The position numbers were made by a program, and so were the translations under genes. This document shows positions 25,171 to 33,640 of a DNA stretch of 35,195 nt, piece by piece; the first letter of the stretch is position 1; each line of letters opens with the position of its first letter. Origin of the DNA: Nocardioides sp. Lineage in GTDB: Bacteria; Actinomycetota; Actinomycetes; Propionibacteriales; Nocardioidaceae. The notes beneath the pieces were generated by a model. The model was not told the DNA's origin. It searched no databases and was given only the letters and a program-made list of their open reading frames with translations. The stretch covers positions 1-35,195 of the forward strand of contig NZ_JANINT010000137.1 of the NCBI RefSeq assembly GCF_024509035.1. Reading direction: 5' to 3'.

Positions 25171-25404
25171 ATGAACGCCGTCACACACGTCGTCACACAC
25201 CGCGCCGGCCGGGCAGTCCGTCTCCTGGCCGATCCCGTGAGGCGTTGGCCGGTCGAGTCCCAGCTCCGGGCTCGGCGCAACGCCATGGTCGCCTCCACCG
25301 CTCTCGCACAACGGCGTGCGGAGCTCGACGAGGTCGAGGAGTTCCTGGCGGCTCGACGCCAGGCTCCGGCACCGGAGGTCGCAGCGCACGCTGCGCACGG
25401 CTGA
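25171..25404 (+). CDS. small conserved-looking protein (77 aa), function unknown
   Basis: ATG at 25171 with GGGGAG 6 nt upstream. The product is basic in its first half (VVTHRAGRAVRLLADPVRRWPVESQLRARRNA) and helical and acidic in the middle (ALAQRRAELDEVEEFLAARR), with no transmembrane segment or signal peptide. It might form a short coiled coil or bind nucleic acid, but no family is recognised. Strong ribosome site, high third-position GC and a following hairpin argue that it is a real, singly transcribed gene. TAGCGT at 25124-25129 is a candidate -10. Confidence 0.65.
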   Translation: MNAVTHVVTHRAGRAVRLLADPVRRWPVESQLRARRNAMVASTALAQRRAELDEVEEFLAARRQAPAPEVAAHAAHG

Positions 25405-25450
25405 GCCCGCTGGGCGGCGCGGCCTCTCCCTGGCCGCCCGGTGGGCTCAG
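25401..25450 (+). terminator. interrupted long hairpin after the 77-aa gene
   Basis: CTGAGCCC (25401-25408) pairs with GGGCTCAG (25443-25450), and inside it GGGCGGC (25412-25418) pairs with GCCGCCC (25433-25439). The structure begins over the stop codon of the small gene. No T-run follows, as is common for actinobacterial terminators. Confidence 0.6.
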
Positions 25451-25488
25451 CCACGCCTCTGCCCACCGGGCAAGGCACAATCGAGCCC

Positions 25489-26403
25489 ATGTCCGCGACC
25501 CCTGCCCGCGCCCTCCCCGCGCCGACGCTCGCGTTCCACGACGTGCTGTCCGACGACGGCACCCGGCTGCGCGCCTGGACCAACGACCCCGACGGCACCC
25601 GCACCGGGCCGACCGTGGTGCTGTGCAACGGACTCGGCACCAGCGCCTGGGCGTGGCCCGCGTTCCTCGATCCCGCCTGCGACGTGCGGGTGGTCTCGTG
25701 GAACCACCGCGGCACCGGCGGCTCCGAGCGCCCGGCCGACCTCGACCACGTCGGCGTCGAGGCGTTCGCCGAGGACGGCCTCTCGGTGATGGACCACTTC
25801 GGCATCGACCGCGCCGTCCTGGTGGGCTGGTCGATCGGCGTCAACACGATGTACGAGCTCGCCGCCCGCCACCCCGAGCGGGTCACCGGCCTGTTCGCGG
25901 TCGCCGGCGTGCCGGGCGACACCTTCGCCACGATGCTGCGCCCGCTGCGCGTGCCGGCGTTCGCCGCCAAGGCCATCGCGGTCAACTTCTCCCGCGCCCT
26001 GAAGTACGGCGGCCACCTGGTCACCCCGATCTCCACCCGCCTCCCGGTGGGCCGGCGCACGGTCGACGTCGTCAGCCACAGCGGGTTCATGCTCCCGGTC
26101 GCCGACCCCGAGCTCACCCGCCGCACGATCGCGGCGTTCCTCGAGACCCCCGTCGAGTGGTACTTCCACGTCGCGCTGCACACCTCCAAGCACCCGAAGG
26201 TCTCGCTGAGCCGGGTCACGGCACCGGCCGCGTTCGTGGCCGGCACCTTCGACGTGCTGGCCGGCACCCACGCGATGGCCGAGGCGGCCCGGCGCATCGA
26301 GGGGGCCACCTACACCGAGCTGCGCGGCACGCACTTCGTGCAGATGGAGCACCCCGACCGCGTGCACGCGCTGCTGCTGGAGTTCCTGCGTAAGGTCGGC
26401 TGA
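25489..26403 (+). CDS. alpha/beta-fold hydrolase
   Basis: Serine hydrolase-type protein of 304 aa, cytosolic. It has the oxyanion segment VVLCNGLGTSAWAW, WNHRGTGGS, the nucleophile elbow GWSIGV (S115), the acid in VAGTFDVLAG (D255) and the His in LRGTHFVQMEH (H282 most likely). The ATG at 25489 is chosen over the in-frame start at 25441, which would overlap the upstream hairpin; CACAAT 7 nt before the ATG may be a leaderless -10. The next gene starts 1 bp after its stop, so it forms a unit with the sugar dehydrogenase lipoprotein gene. Substrate (ester, lactone or halide) unknown. A lactonase would make sense beside a sugar dehydrogenase, but that is only a guess. Confidence 0.87.
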   Translation: MSATPARALPAPTLAFHDVLSDDGTRLRAWTNDPDGTRTGPTVVLCNGLGTSAWAWPAFLDPACDVRVVSWNHRGTGGSERPADLDHVGVEAFAEDGLSVMDHFGIDRAVLVGWSIGVNTMYELAARHPERVTGLFAVAGVPGDTFATMLRPLRVPAFAAKAIAVNFSRALKYGGHLVTPISTRLPVGRRTVDVVSHSGFMLPVADPELTRRTIAAFLETPVEWYFHVALHTSKHPKVSLSRVTAPAAFVAGTFDVLAGTHAMAEAARRIEGATYTELRGTHFVQMEHPDRVHALLLEFLRKVG

Positions 26404-26404
26404 C

Positions 26405-27583
26405 ATGCGACGCACCACCGCCCTGGTCGGCACGGCCACGCTCGCCGCCGTGCTGCTCAGCGGGTGCGGTGGTGACGACGAGCCCGAGGACTCCGGCGAC
26501 ACCGTCACGGCGACCCCGCAGCCGACCGGACCGTCCTCCCCCACGACCCCCGGGACCGGACCGTCCAAGCCCACCGGCGACAACACGCCGTCGACCGACG
26601 ACGGTCCCGCGAAGGTGGTCGGCACCATCGCCACCGGCCTGGCCGCGCCGTGGGGCCTGGCGTTCCTGCCGAACGGCGACGCGGTCGTCACCGAGCGGGA
26701 CACCCGACGGGTGCTGCTGCTCGACGCGCCGTCGTACGACGTGCGCCAGGTCGGCCTCATCGACGCGGCCGTCTCCAACGGCGACACCGGCGGCGAGGCC
26801 GGGCTCCTCGGCGTCGCGGTCTCCCCCGACTTCGGCTCGGACCGGACGCTGTTCTTCTACCTGAGCACCGCCGCGGACAACCGCATCGTGAAGGCGCGGC
26901 TCGAGGGCAGTCGGCTCGGCACCCCGACGGTGATCCTCGACGGGATCCCCGTCGGCGGGATCCACGACGGCGGGCGGCTCGCGTTCGGCCCCGACGGCTA
27001 CCTCTACGCCTCCACCGGCGAGACCGGCGACCGCGACCTCGCCCAGGACAAGGGCACGCTGGCGGGCAAGATCCTGCGGATCACCACCGACGGCGAGCCG
27101 GCGCCGGGCAACCCGTTCCCCGGCTCGGAGATCTGGTCCTTCGGGCACCGCAACGTCCAGGGGCTCGCGTTCGACGACGCGGACCGGCTGTGGGCCTCGG
27201 AGTTCGGCGACCAGACCTACGACGAGCTCAACCTGATCCGCCCGGGCGAGAACTACGGGTGGCCGATGGTCGAGGGTCGCGGCGGCACCGGCGGCCTGAT
27301 CGACCCACAGGTGGTGTGGGAGACCGACGTCGCCTCGCCCTCGGGGCTGGCCTGGCTCGACGGGCACCTGTGGCTGGCCTCGCTGCGCGGCGAGCGGCTG
27401 TGGCGCATCGATGTCCACGGCGACCACGCCAGCCACCCCGTCGACTTCTTCGTCGGGAAGTACGGCCGGATGCGCACCGTGGTCGCGACGCCCGAGGGTC
27501 GGCTGTGGGTGACGACCAGCAACCGCGACGGCCGCGGCGATCCGGCACCCGGTGACGACCGGATCCTGCTCATCGAGCCGTGA
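26405..27583 (+). CDS. PQQ-type sugar dehydrogenase, lipoprotein
   Basis: Soluble-glucose-dehydrogenase/sorbosone-dehydrogenase family beta-propeller, exported and lipid-anchored. The 392-aa product has a signal peptide ending LLSGC (C21), a Thr/Pro-rich linker (about 25-68), then the propeller: LAAPWGLAFLPNGDAVVTER, GEAGLLGVAVSPDF, GGIHDGGRLAFGPDG (candidate catalytic His H187), WSFGHRNVQGLAF and ENYGWPMVEG. These are the family landmarks. Oxidation of a sugar or other alcohol with PQQ outside the membrane is the expected role. PQQ synthesis genes are not in the window, so the cofactor may be scavenged or the family role may differ. Its last 14 bp overlap the convergent ECF S-component gene. 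Confidence 0.88.
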   Translation: MRRTTALVGTATLAAVLLSGCGGDDEPEDSGDTVTATPQPTGPSSPTTPGTGPSKPTGDNTPSTDDGPAKVVGTIATGLAAPWGLAFLPNGDAVVTERDTRRVLLLDAPSYDVRQVGLIDAAVSNGDTGGEAGLLGVAVSPDFGSDRTLFFYLSTAADNRIVKARLEGSRLGTPTVILDGIPVGGIHDGGRLAFGPDGYLYASTGETGDRDLAQDKGTLAGKILRITTDGEPAPGNPFPGSEIWSFGHRNVQGLAFDDADRLWASEFGDQTYDELNLIRPGENYGWPMVEGRGGTGGLIDPQVVWETDVASPSGLAWLDGHLWLASLRGERLWRIDVHGDHASHPVDFFVGKYGRMRTVVATPEGRLWVTTSNRDGRGDPAPGDDRILLIEP

Positions 27584-28403
27584 CGGAGACCCCGCTGTCG
27601 ACCGGACGCTCGACCGTGCCGGTCACGGTGGCCCGCCGTGCCGCCCGGCGCAGCGTGGTGAGGACGGCCGGGCCCAGCAGGACGATCGCGACGACGTTGG
27701 TGATCGCGCGCACCGAGTCCCAGCTGCCGGTCGAGGTCAGCAGCGTGTAGACGAGGAACGTGTGCAGGTTGTCCAGCAGCGGCGCACCGGGCACGTAGGA
27801 CAGCGAGCCCTCGTGGCCGGGCACCTCGATGCCGGTGATGAACGGCCACCCCGAGAGGTTCATGAGCAGGCCGAAGAGGTACGCCGCCACCACGCCGTAG
27901 GCGGCCAGCACCGCGATCTCGGCCCGCCCCCGCAGGCCGCGCGGCAGCAGACCGGCTCCCATGCCGACCCAGGCGGCGCAGAGCATCTGGTAGGGCAGCC
28001 ACGGCCCGACGCCGGCGGTCATCAGCGCCGAGGCGAACAGCGACGTGCAGCCGAGCACGAAGCCGAATCCGGGCCCGAAGACGCGCCCGGCGAGGATCAG
28101 CAGGAAGAACGTCAGCTCCACCCCGGCGGTGCCGGGCGAGATGCCGCGGAGCACGGCGTTGACCGCGCTGAGCACGCCGAGCACCGCGAGCACACGGGGG
28201 TCCATGCCGCCCTCGTTGAGCTCGGCGAGCACGACCGCGAGGACCACCGGCAGCAGCGCGACGAACAGGAACGGCGGGTCGACCCGCGCACCCTCGGGCA
28301 CCCGCAGCAGCAGCGGCCAGCACAGCATCATCAGCCCCGCGGCCGACGCGACCGCCAGCACCGCGCCGGAGCGCAGGGAGACGCGGACCGCGGGGCGGCT
28401 CAT
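27570..28403 (-). CDS. ECF transporter substrate-binding (S) component, probably for cobalamin
   Basis: Membrane protein of 277 aa with about six or more hydrophobic segments (e.g. GAVLAVASAAGLMMLCWPLLL, PPFLFVALLPVVLAVVLAEL, LTFFLLILAGRVFGPGFGFVLG, AAYGVVAAYLFGLLMNLSG, AITNVVAIVLLGPAVL). The ELTFFLLILAGRVFGPGFGF segment and the place next to T and A genes are typical of S components. It is longer than most vitamin S components (about 190 aa). The start at 28403 overlaps the ATPase stop (ATGA). It is the last gene of the riboswitch-controlled operon, so cobalamin or a precursor is the likely ligand; this is inference from control and context. Confidence 0.85.
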   Translation of the reverse strand: MSRPAVRVSLRSGAVLAVASAAGLMMLCWPLLLRVPEGARVDPPFLFVALLPVVLAVVLAELNEGGMDPRVLAVLGVLSAVNAVLRGISPGTAGVELTFFLLILAGRVFGPGFGFVLGCTSLFASALMTAGVGPWLPYQMLCAAWVGMGAGLLPRGLRGRAEIAVLAAYGVVAAYLFGLLMNLSGWPFITGIEVPGHEGSLSYVPGAPLLDNLHTFLVYTLLTSTGSWDSVRAITNVVAIVLLGPAVLTTLRRAARRATVTGTVERPVDSGVSVTAR

Positions 28404-29992
28404 GACGCGCTCGGCTCCTGCTCGAGCCGCCGGACGACCTCGTCGACGCGCAGCCACCCCGCGCCGAGCACCTTGGTCACCTGGGGCGCGAACGACGGCG
28501 ACTCGGCGACCACCCGGCGTACCGGGCCCGAGGAGACGACCTCGCCCTCGGCGAGCACGACGACGTCGTCGGCCACCTGGGCGACGAACTCCACGTCGTG
28601 GGTCGCGACGAGCACCGTGCGGCCGTCGGCGGCGAGCCCGCGCAGCACCCGCGCGAGCACGTGCTTGGCGGCGTAGTCGAGGCCGCGGGTCGGCTCGTCG
28701 AGCAGCAGCACCTGGGGGCGCGCGGTCAGCACGATGGCGAGCACCAGCGCGAGCCGCTGCCCCTCGGAGAGGTCACGCGGGTGCTGGTCGGCGGGGATCC
28801 CGGGCACCAGCTCCTCGAGCAGGCCCTGGCAGGCGCCGGTGCCGCCGTCGGCGGCCGCACACTCCTCGGCGACCGTCTCGAGGTAGAGCAGGTCGGCGGC
28901 GTTCTGCGGGACCAGCCCGACCAGGCCGCGGCGCTCGGCGACGGCGAGGTCGGCGGGATCGACCCCGCCGATGGTGATCCGGCCGCCCGAGCGTCGGCCG
29001 CTGCCCTGCAGCGCCCAGATCAGCGAGGACTTGCCGGAGCCGTTGCGGCCCATCAGCGCGGTCACCCGGCCCCCGCCGAGCTCGAGGTCCACGTCGCGCA
29101 CGGCCACGGTCTCGCCGTGGACGACCGCGAGGCGCCGTACGGCGACGGCGGGCTCCTGCTCGGCCTCGGCGACGTCCGGCGGGACCCCGAGGCGCTCGAC
29201 GAGGCCGCGGGCCCGGCGGCGGGCGTCGCGCACGCTCAGCGGCAGCGGACGCCAGCCGGCGGCCCGGCCGAGCTCGACGATCGGGGGCACGACCGGCGAG
29301 GTCACCAGCAGCTCGCCCGGCTCGCCCACGTGCACCCGCCCGGCCCCGGTGAGCAGGCACATCCGGTCGGCGAACGGCACGACCCGCTCGAGGCGGTGCT
29401 CGGCGACCAGCACCGAGACGCCGAGGTCGTGCACGAGCCGGGTCAGGGTCGCCAGCACCTCCTCGGCGGCCGTGGGGTCGAGGGCCGAGGTCGGCTCGTC
29501 GAGGACGAGGAGGCGGGGATGCATGGTGAGGACCGAGCCGATCGCGACCCGCTGCTGCTGACCGCCCGAGAGCGTGCGCAGGTCGCGGGCGCGCAGGTCG
29601 GCGATGCCGAGCAGGTCGAGGGTCTCCTCGACGCGCCGCCGCATGGTGTCGGGCGGCAGGCCGAGCTGCTCCATGCCGTAGGCGAGCTCCTCCTCCACGG
29701 TGTCGGTGACGAACCCCGCGGCGGGGTTCTGCCCGACGAAGCCGATCGCGTGCGCGCGGTCGCGCGGCGGGGTGTGCACGATGCTCGCGCCGTCGAGCAG
29801 CACATCGCCGCGCAGGGTGCCGCCGGAGAAGCGCGGGACCAGGCCGGTCACCACACCCAGCAGGGTCGACTTCCCGGCGCCGGTCGGGCCCGAGACGAGC
29901 ACCAGCTCGCCCTCGTCGACCTCGAGGTCGACGTCGGCCAGGACCGGTGGCCCGTCGTCGTAGGAGAACCCGATGCCGCGCAGCTCGATCAT
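28400..29992 (-). CDS. ECF transporter ATPase, two fused ABC domains
   Basis: Energy module of the importer: both nucleotide-binding domains (EcfA and EcfA') in one 530-aa chain. Domain 1: Walker A GPTGAGKS (35-42), signature LSGGQQQR (from 141), Walker B LLVLDEPTSALD (from 161), switch VAEHR. Domain 2: Walker A GRNGSGKS (315-322), variant signature LSEGQ (408-412), Walker B VLLLDEPTRGLD (from 428), switch VATHD. A linker of about 40 residues joins them. The domains differ in signature and switch, which may make the two ATP sites unequal. The start overlaps the T-component stop and the end overlaps the S-component start (both ATGA), so A, T and S are produced together. Confidence 0.93.
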   Translation of the reverse strand: MIELRGIGFSYDDGPPVLADVDLEVDEGELVLVSGPTGAGKSTLLGVVTGLVPRFSGGTLRGDVLLDGASIVHTPPRDRAHAIGFVGQNPAAGFVTDTVEEELAYGMEQLGLPPDTMRRRVEETLDLLGIADLRARDLRTLSGGQQQRVAIGSVLTMHPRLLVLDEPTSALDPTAAEEVLATLTRLVHDLGVSVLVAEHRLERVVPFADRMCLLTGAGRVHVGEPGELLVTSPVVPPIVELGRAAGWRPLPLSVRDARRRARGLVERLGVPPDVAEAEQEPAVAVRRLAVVHGETVAVRDVDLELGGGRVTALMGRNGSGKSSLIWALQGSGRRSGGRITIGGVDPADLAVAERRGLVGLVPQNAADLLYLETVAEECAAADGGTGACQGLLEELVPGIPADQHPRDLSEGQRLALVLAIVLTARPQVLLLDEPTRGLDYAAKHVLARVLRGLAADGRTVLVATHDVEFVAQVADDVVVLAEGEVVSSGPVRRVVAESPSFAPQVTKVLGAGWLRVDEVVRRLEQEPSAS

Positions 29993-31113
29993 GCCGCCAC
30001 CTCCTGGGGCGTCTCGGTCCGCACGAGCGCGGCGCTCATCGCTCGCGGGGGCTGGGGGGAGCAGAGGGCGCCGGCCAGCGCCACGACCGCCGCGGCGAGC
30101 GCGGTCGCGCTCACCGGAGGCATGGCGTCGAGCACCGGGTAGGCGACCAGGAGCTGGTGGTGCGCGAGCCACCAGCCGATCGCACCGACGGTGAAACCCG
30201 ACCCCGCCACGGCGAGCTCCGGTGCGTGCCACCGGTCGGCTCGATAGCGGGTGCGCTCGACCCGGCGGCCGGCGCTGAGCAGGCCGGCCCCGGCCGCGAG
30301 GACGCCGAACGCCAGCATCGGCAGCGCGAGGTAGCGCGGCGCGGTCGTGTCGAGGACGGCGTACACGCCCACGCAGATGCCGCCGAGACCGACGAGCATG
30401 AGTGCTCCCGTCGTCCGTCGTCGGGCGCGGGTCAGGCCGGTCGCGCGGCCGTAGCCGCGGGTGTCCATGCCGGCGGCCAGCGCGAGCGAGCGCTCCAGCG
30501 CGTCCTCGAGCACGGGCACCAGGAAGCGGCGCAGTCGCCCGATCCGGCCGGTGTCGCCGCCGCGCAGGACCTGGGCCGCCTTGACCCGGCGCGCGCTGTC
30601 GGCGAGCTGCGGGAGGATGCTGACCGCGACCACCAGCGCGGTGCCGATCTCGTAGAGCGCCGGCGGCACCGAGCGCAGCAGCCGCTTGGGGTTGGCCAGC
30701 GAGTTGGCGGCGCCGATGCAGATCACGATCGTGGCCAGACGGAGGCCGTCGTAGAGGGCGAAGAGCAGCGCCTGGGCGTGCACCGGCCCGAGCAGGGTGA
30801 TGCCGGCGACCCAGTCGGGCAGCGGGATCTCCGGCAGGTCGAGCAGCACCGGCCCGCCCGACCAGCCGCCGAAGACCAGCCGGAACACCACGCGGATCAC
30901 GACGATCGCGACCCCGAGCCACAGGTAGAGGCCGAACGAGAGCGCCCACGGGTGGTCCGAGCGTCGCAGCGACACCGCAGTGGCGGCCACGCCGATGATC
31001 ATCAGCAGGAGCAGGGGGTTGGTGGTGAACGACGCCGCCACCGCGAGCCCGACCGCCCACAGCCACCAGGCCACGGGGTGCAGGTCGCGGTGTCGGCGTA
31101 CGTTCGCGGTCAC
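29989..31113 (-). CDS. ECF transporter transmembrane (T) component
   Basis: CbiQ/EcfT-type coupling protein of 374 aa. It has hydrophobic segments at both ends and the cytosolic coupling helices between: ILPQLADSARRVKAAQVLRGG (Ala-Arg-Arg at 174-176) and LALAAGMDTRGYG (up to 222). These are the two Arg motifs that contact the ATPases in this family. GTG start overlaps the stop of the DUF4430-like gene (GTGA). It is longer than a plain EcfT by a further membrane part of about 130 residues (from about 230) with about four hydrophobic stretches; the role of that extension is unknown. Confidence 0.92.
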   Translation of the reverse strand: MTANVRRHRDLHPVAWWLWAVGLAVAASFTTNPLLLLMIIGVAATAVSLRRSDHPWALSFGLYLWLGVAIVVIRVVFRLVFGGWSGGPVLLDLPEIPLPDWVAGITLLGPVHAQALLFALYDGLRLATIVICIGAANSLANPKRLLRSVPPALYEIGTALVVAVSILPQLADSARRVKAAQVLRGGDTGRIGRLRRFLVPVLEDALERSLALAAGMDTRGYGRATGLTRARRRTTGALMLVGLGGICVGVYAVLDTTAPRYLALPMLAFGVLAAGAGLLSAGRRVERTRYRADRWHAPELAVAGSGFTVGAIGWWLAHHQLLVAYPVLDAMPPVSATALAAAVVALAGALCSPQPPRAMSAALVRTETPQEVAA

Positions 31114-32003
31114 GGCCGGGCCGACCTCCGGCGCCGCGCCAGGGCGGCGCCGCCAGCGGCGCCGAACAGCGCGACGATCGCCACCGGCGCGACCCAGGAC
31201 GGGAGCCCTGGGTCGTCGGAGCCCTCGGGGTCGGTGGCCTCGGCGGACACCGGGGCCGCGTCGGCGCTCGGCGCCTCGCTCGGTGCGGTGCCGTCGGTGG
31301 CCGTCGGGCTGGGGTCGACGCTGCCCGGAGCCGGCGGCTTGTCGCCCTTGCGGTCACCCTTGCCGGCCCCTCGGGTCGGCGCTGCGGTGGCGTCGCCGGA
31401 GGCGTCCGCGCTCGGCGAGGCCGAGCCCGACGGGTTCCCCTGGCCGGAGCCCGAGCCGACGGGCCCAGGCCCGTGGCTCGTGCCGTGGGTGGGCGCCTTC
31501 GTCGGCGCCGTGGTCGGGGTCGGCTCGGCCGCCGGGTGCGGTGACGGGTTGACCCCGGGGGTCGAGCGGGCCGAGGAGCCGTTCCAGGAGAAGGCCACGT
31601 AGCCACCGTCGGGGACCTTCAGCGATCCGGCCCCGGTCGTGGCGTAGGTCCACGACCCCGACGTCCCGTCGGACCAGTACAGCCCCCAGTAGGCGTCGGC
31701 CGGGGGCGTGTTCACGCACGGGTCGTCGGCAGGCTTGCCGGCCACGCGGCACACGAAGCTCGGCTGGCGCTGGACATAGGTCAGCGAGAAGCCGGCGGCC
31801 GCGAACAGGCTGGCGGCCGTGTCGCCACCGCCGCCCGCGACGCACGCCGACTGCACCCCGCCGCCGAGCTCGTGGAAGTCGACGACGACGCTGACGCCGT
31901 CGGCGGACGCACAGGTCGACGCGCTCGCCGGGGAGGCCGGCATGCCGGCGTACGCCGCCGCGGCCATGGTGGCCGCGGCGGCGATCCGAGACAGTGTCCG
32001 CAC
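31110..32003 (-). CDS. secreted, tail-anchored DUF4430/transcobalamin-beta-like protein
   Basis: The 297-aa product has a Sec signal peptide (VRTLSRIAAAATMAAAAYAG, cleavage near PASA-ST about 29). A small domain (about 31-145) with four Cys (C31, C54, C85, C96) ends in AYWGLYWSDGTSGSWTYATTG and VPDGGYVAFSW, the YW...W.Y...G...DG...W pattern of the DUF4430/transcobalamin C-terminal fold. A Pro/Ser/Thr/Ala-rich stalk (about 146-262) and one membrane helix (VAPVAIVALFGAAGGAALA) with RRRR follow. No LPXTG motif. I recall similar actinobacterial proteins named the SCO2322 family. GTG at 32003 lies 1 bp after the barrel-protein stop. The likely role is surface capture of cobalamin with the upstream barrel protein and hand-over to the ECF S component; the role is inference. 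Confidence 0.75.
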   Translation of the reverse strand: MRTLSRIAAAATMAAAAYAGMPASPASASTCASADGVSVVVDFHELGGGVQSACVAGGGGDTAASLFAAAGFSLTYVQRQPSFVCRVAGKPADDPCVNTPPADAYWGLYWSDGTSGSWTYATTGAGSLKVPDGGYVAFSWNGSSARSTPGVNPSPHPAAEPTPTTAPTKAPTHGTSHGPGPVGSGSGQGNPSGSASPSADASGDATAAPTRGAGKGDRKGDKPPAPGSVDPSPTATDGTAPSEAPSADAAPVSAEATDPEGSDDPGLPSWVAPVAIVALFGAAGGAALARRRRSARP

Positions 32004-32004
32004 G

Positions 32005-33630
32005 TCAGCGGGTGACGGTGAAGGAGCCGGCGGCCTTGCGGTGGGCGAACTGTCCGCGCACCACGACCTTGGCCTTGCCCGGGCGGTTCGGGACCTTGGT
32101 CCGGAACACCAGGACACCCTTGCCGTTGGCCTGGCCCGACGCGCCCTCGCCCGCCCCGCTCGAGCCCTTCGCGGGCCAGGTGATCTTGGCGGTGCCGATC
32201 TCGCCCGGGGCGAGGCCGGCGATCTTGATGACCTGCTTGGCGCCGGGGGCGACGCGCGCCTTGAGGGTGAGCTTCAGCCTCGTCCTGCCCAGGGCGTTGA
32301 TGGTGACCTTGTTGATCGTCCCGGCGGCGTTCGCGACCGTCACCCGGCTCTTGCCGGTCGTGGCCGGGATCCGGACGCGGAGCTGGGCCTCACCGGACGT
32401 GTCGGCGTAGCCGAGCACGGACTGCTCGCCGAGCATCGCGCAGAGTGCCTCGCCCGGAGCGGCGTCGATCACGCCGACCGGCTTGAAGCCACCGGCCCGG
32501 ACGTACTCGGCCGCGAACAGCGCGTGCGGCTCGCCCGTGCCGGCCGGTGCCCACTGGAGGGCGGGCAGCGCCTGGGCGGTCGCCATCAGGAACTGGCCCT
32601 GGGTGGCCGCGTCGATCGCACCGCCGCTCTGGATGGCCTTCAGCGCGGCGTCGTCGTAGGCGATCGCCCCGAGGTCGGCTGCTGCGTAGTAGACGCAGTT
32701 GGCGACGTTGGCCGCCTGGTGCGCGCGGATCCACGAGGCCGCGTCGGCCGCCGCGTCGGTCGCGCCCAGGGTGGCGAGCGCGGAGGCGGCGAGCCCGGTG
32801 CTGTTGGTGTTCGGAGCCTCGGTGGTGGGACCGCCGCCGAAGGCGCCGTTCGCCCGCTGGCTGTCCAGCAGCCACGTCTTGGCGCGAGCGAGCGCGTCGG
32901 CCACACCCGGCGCGGTCGCGTCGCCGGCCAGGGCGAGCACGGCCTGGGACGTCGAGTCGGTGTCGGGCTCGTCCCCGGCGCCGCAGGACTGCGCGCCCGG
33001 GGCCGCGGGGATGTCACCCCGGAAGAAGCCCGCGGGGCACTGCTGGTCGAGCAGGTAGTCGACGGCCGCGGCGTACGCCGTGCTGCCGGTGCCGCGCAGG
33101 CCCTCGGCCGCCAGGGCCTGGATGTAGGTGTTGTCGTAGCTGTCGTCGGGCGCGCCGTCGGCCGTCGAGATCACCCGGCCGCTGTCGGCGACCAGGGAGT
33201 CGAGACGCTCGACGAGGTCGACACCGCCGAACGCGTGCTCGTCGCCACCGACGCGCTGGGCCAGCACGAGCACCTTGGCGGTCGACCCGCCCGACTCGCC
33301 GGTGTGGGTGACGCCCTTGTCGTCGTAGGAGTAGGCGATGTAGTCGTTGACGCCGGCCTCGACCGCGTCGCGGATGCGGGTGACGGTGGCCTCCTGGCCA
33401 CCGACGGCGTGCAGGCCGAGGGCGACGTCGATGCCGAGGCCGTACTGCGGGCCGTAGTCGCTCGGGAACAGTCCCGAGTCGGGCACCTGTCCGGCCAACC
33501 AGGCGGCGGAGGCCGCGGCCGGAGCCGGGTCGGTCGCGGCGGCGGCCGGAGCGGAGGTCGCCGCCAGCGCGGTGAGAGAGAGGGCCGGGACCGCCAGGAG
33601 GGCGGTCGAGCGGCGCACGAGGGTGTGCAT
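32005..33630 (-). CDS. secreted alpha6-alpha6-barrel protein (prenyltransferase/intrinsic-factor alpha-domain-like)
   Basis: The 541-aa product has a Sec signal peptide (about 1-33, ending SAPAAAA). A helical-repeat domain (about 40-375) follows with repeated QW-like elements: WLAGQVPDSGLFPSD (44-58), YLLDQQCPAGFFRG (192-205), TSQAVLALAG (227-236) and WLLDSQRANGAFGGG (253-267) before NTNSTGLAASALATLG. A beta-rich tail (about 413-541) is Lys/Arg-rich and resembles an Ig-like domain. This toroid fold is shared by terpene cyclases, prenyltransferases and the alpha domain of intrinsic factor/transcobalamin. A DxDD cyclase motif is not seen and the protein is exported, so binding rather than catalysis is likely. 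ATG at 33630 with AAGGA 6 nt upstream. First gene after the cobalamin riboswitch. Confidence 0.82.
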   Translation of the reverse strand: MHTLVRRSTALLAVPALSLTALAATSAPAAAATDPAPAAASAAWLAGQVPDSGLFPSDYGPQYGLGIDVALGLHAVGGQEATVTRIRDAVEAGVNDYIAYSYDDKGVTHTGESGGSTAKVLVLAQRVGGDEHAFGGVDLVERLDSLVADSGRVISTADGAPDDSYDNTYIQALAAEGLRGTGSTAYAAAVDYLLDQQCPAGFFRGDIPAAPGAQSCGAGDEPDTDSTSQAVLALAGDATAPGVADALARAKTWLLDSQRANGAFGGGPTTEAPNTNSTGLAASALATLGATDAAADAASWIRAHQAANVANCVYYAAADLGAIAYDDAALKAIQSGGAIDAATQGQFLMATAQALPALQWAPAGTGEPHALFAAEYVRAGGFKPVGVIDAAPGEALCAMLGEQSVLGYADTSGEAQLRVRIPATTGKSRVTVANAAGTINKVTINALGRTRLKLTLKARVAPGAKQVIKIAGLAPGEIGTAKITWPAKGSSGAGEGASGQANGKGVLVFRTKVPNRPGKAKVVVRGQFAHRKAAGSFTVTR

Positions 33631-33640
33631 GGTGTTCCTT

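Noticed and set aside
29947-31602. 551-codon plus-strand frame opposite the ECF T component
   Set aside because: Shadow frame; the minus strand carries clear T-component and DUF4430-like genes with overlapping starts and stops.
32005-33630. Squalene-hopene cyclase or protein prenyltransferase enzyme
   Set aside because: The protein is exported, lacks a DxDD motif, and is encoded in a cobalamin-riboswitch ECF operon; binding is more likely than catalysis.
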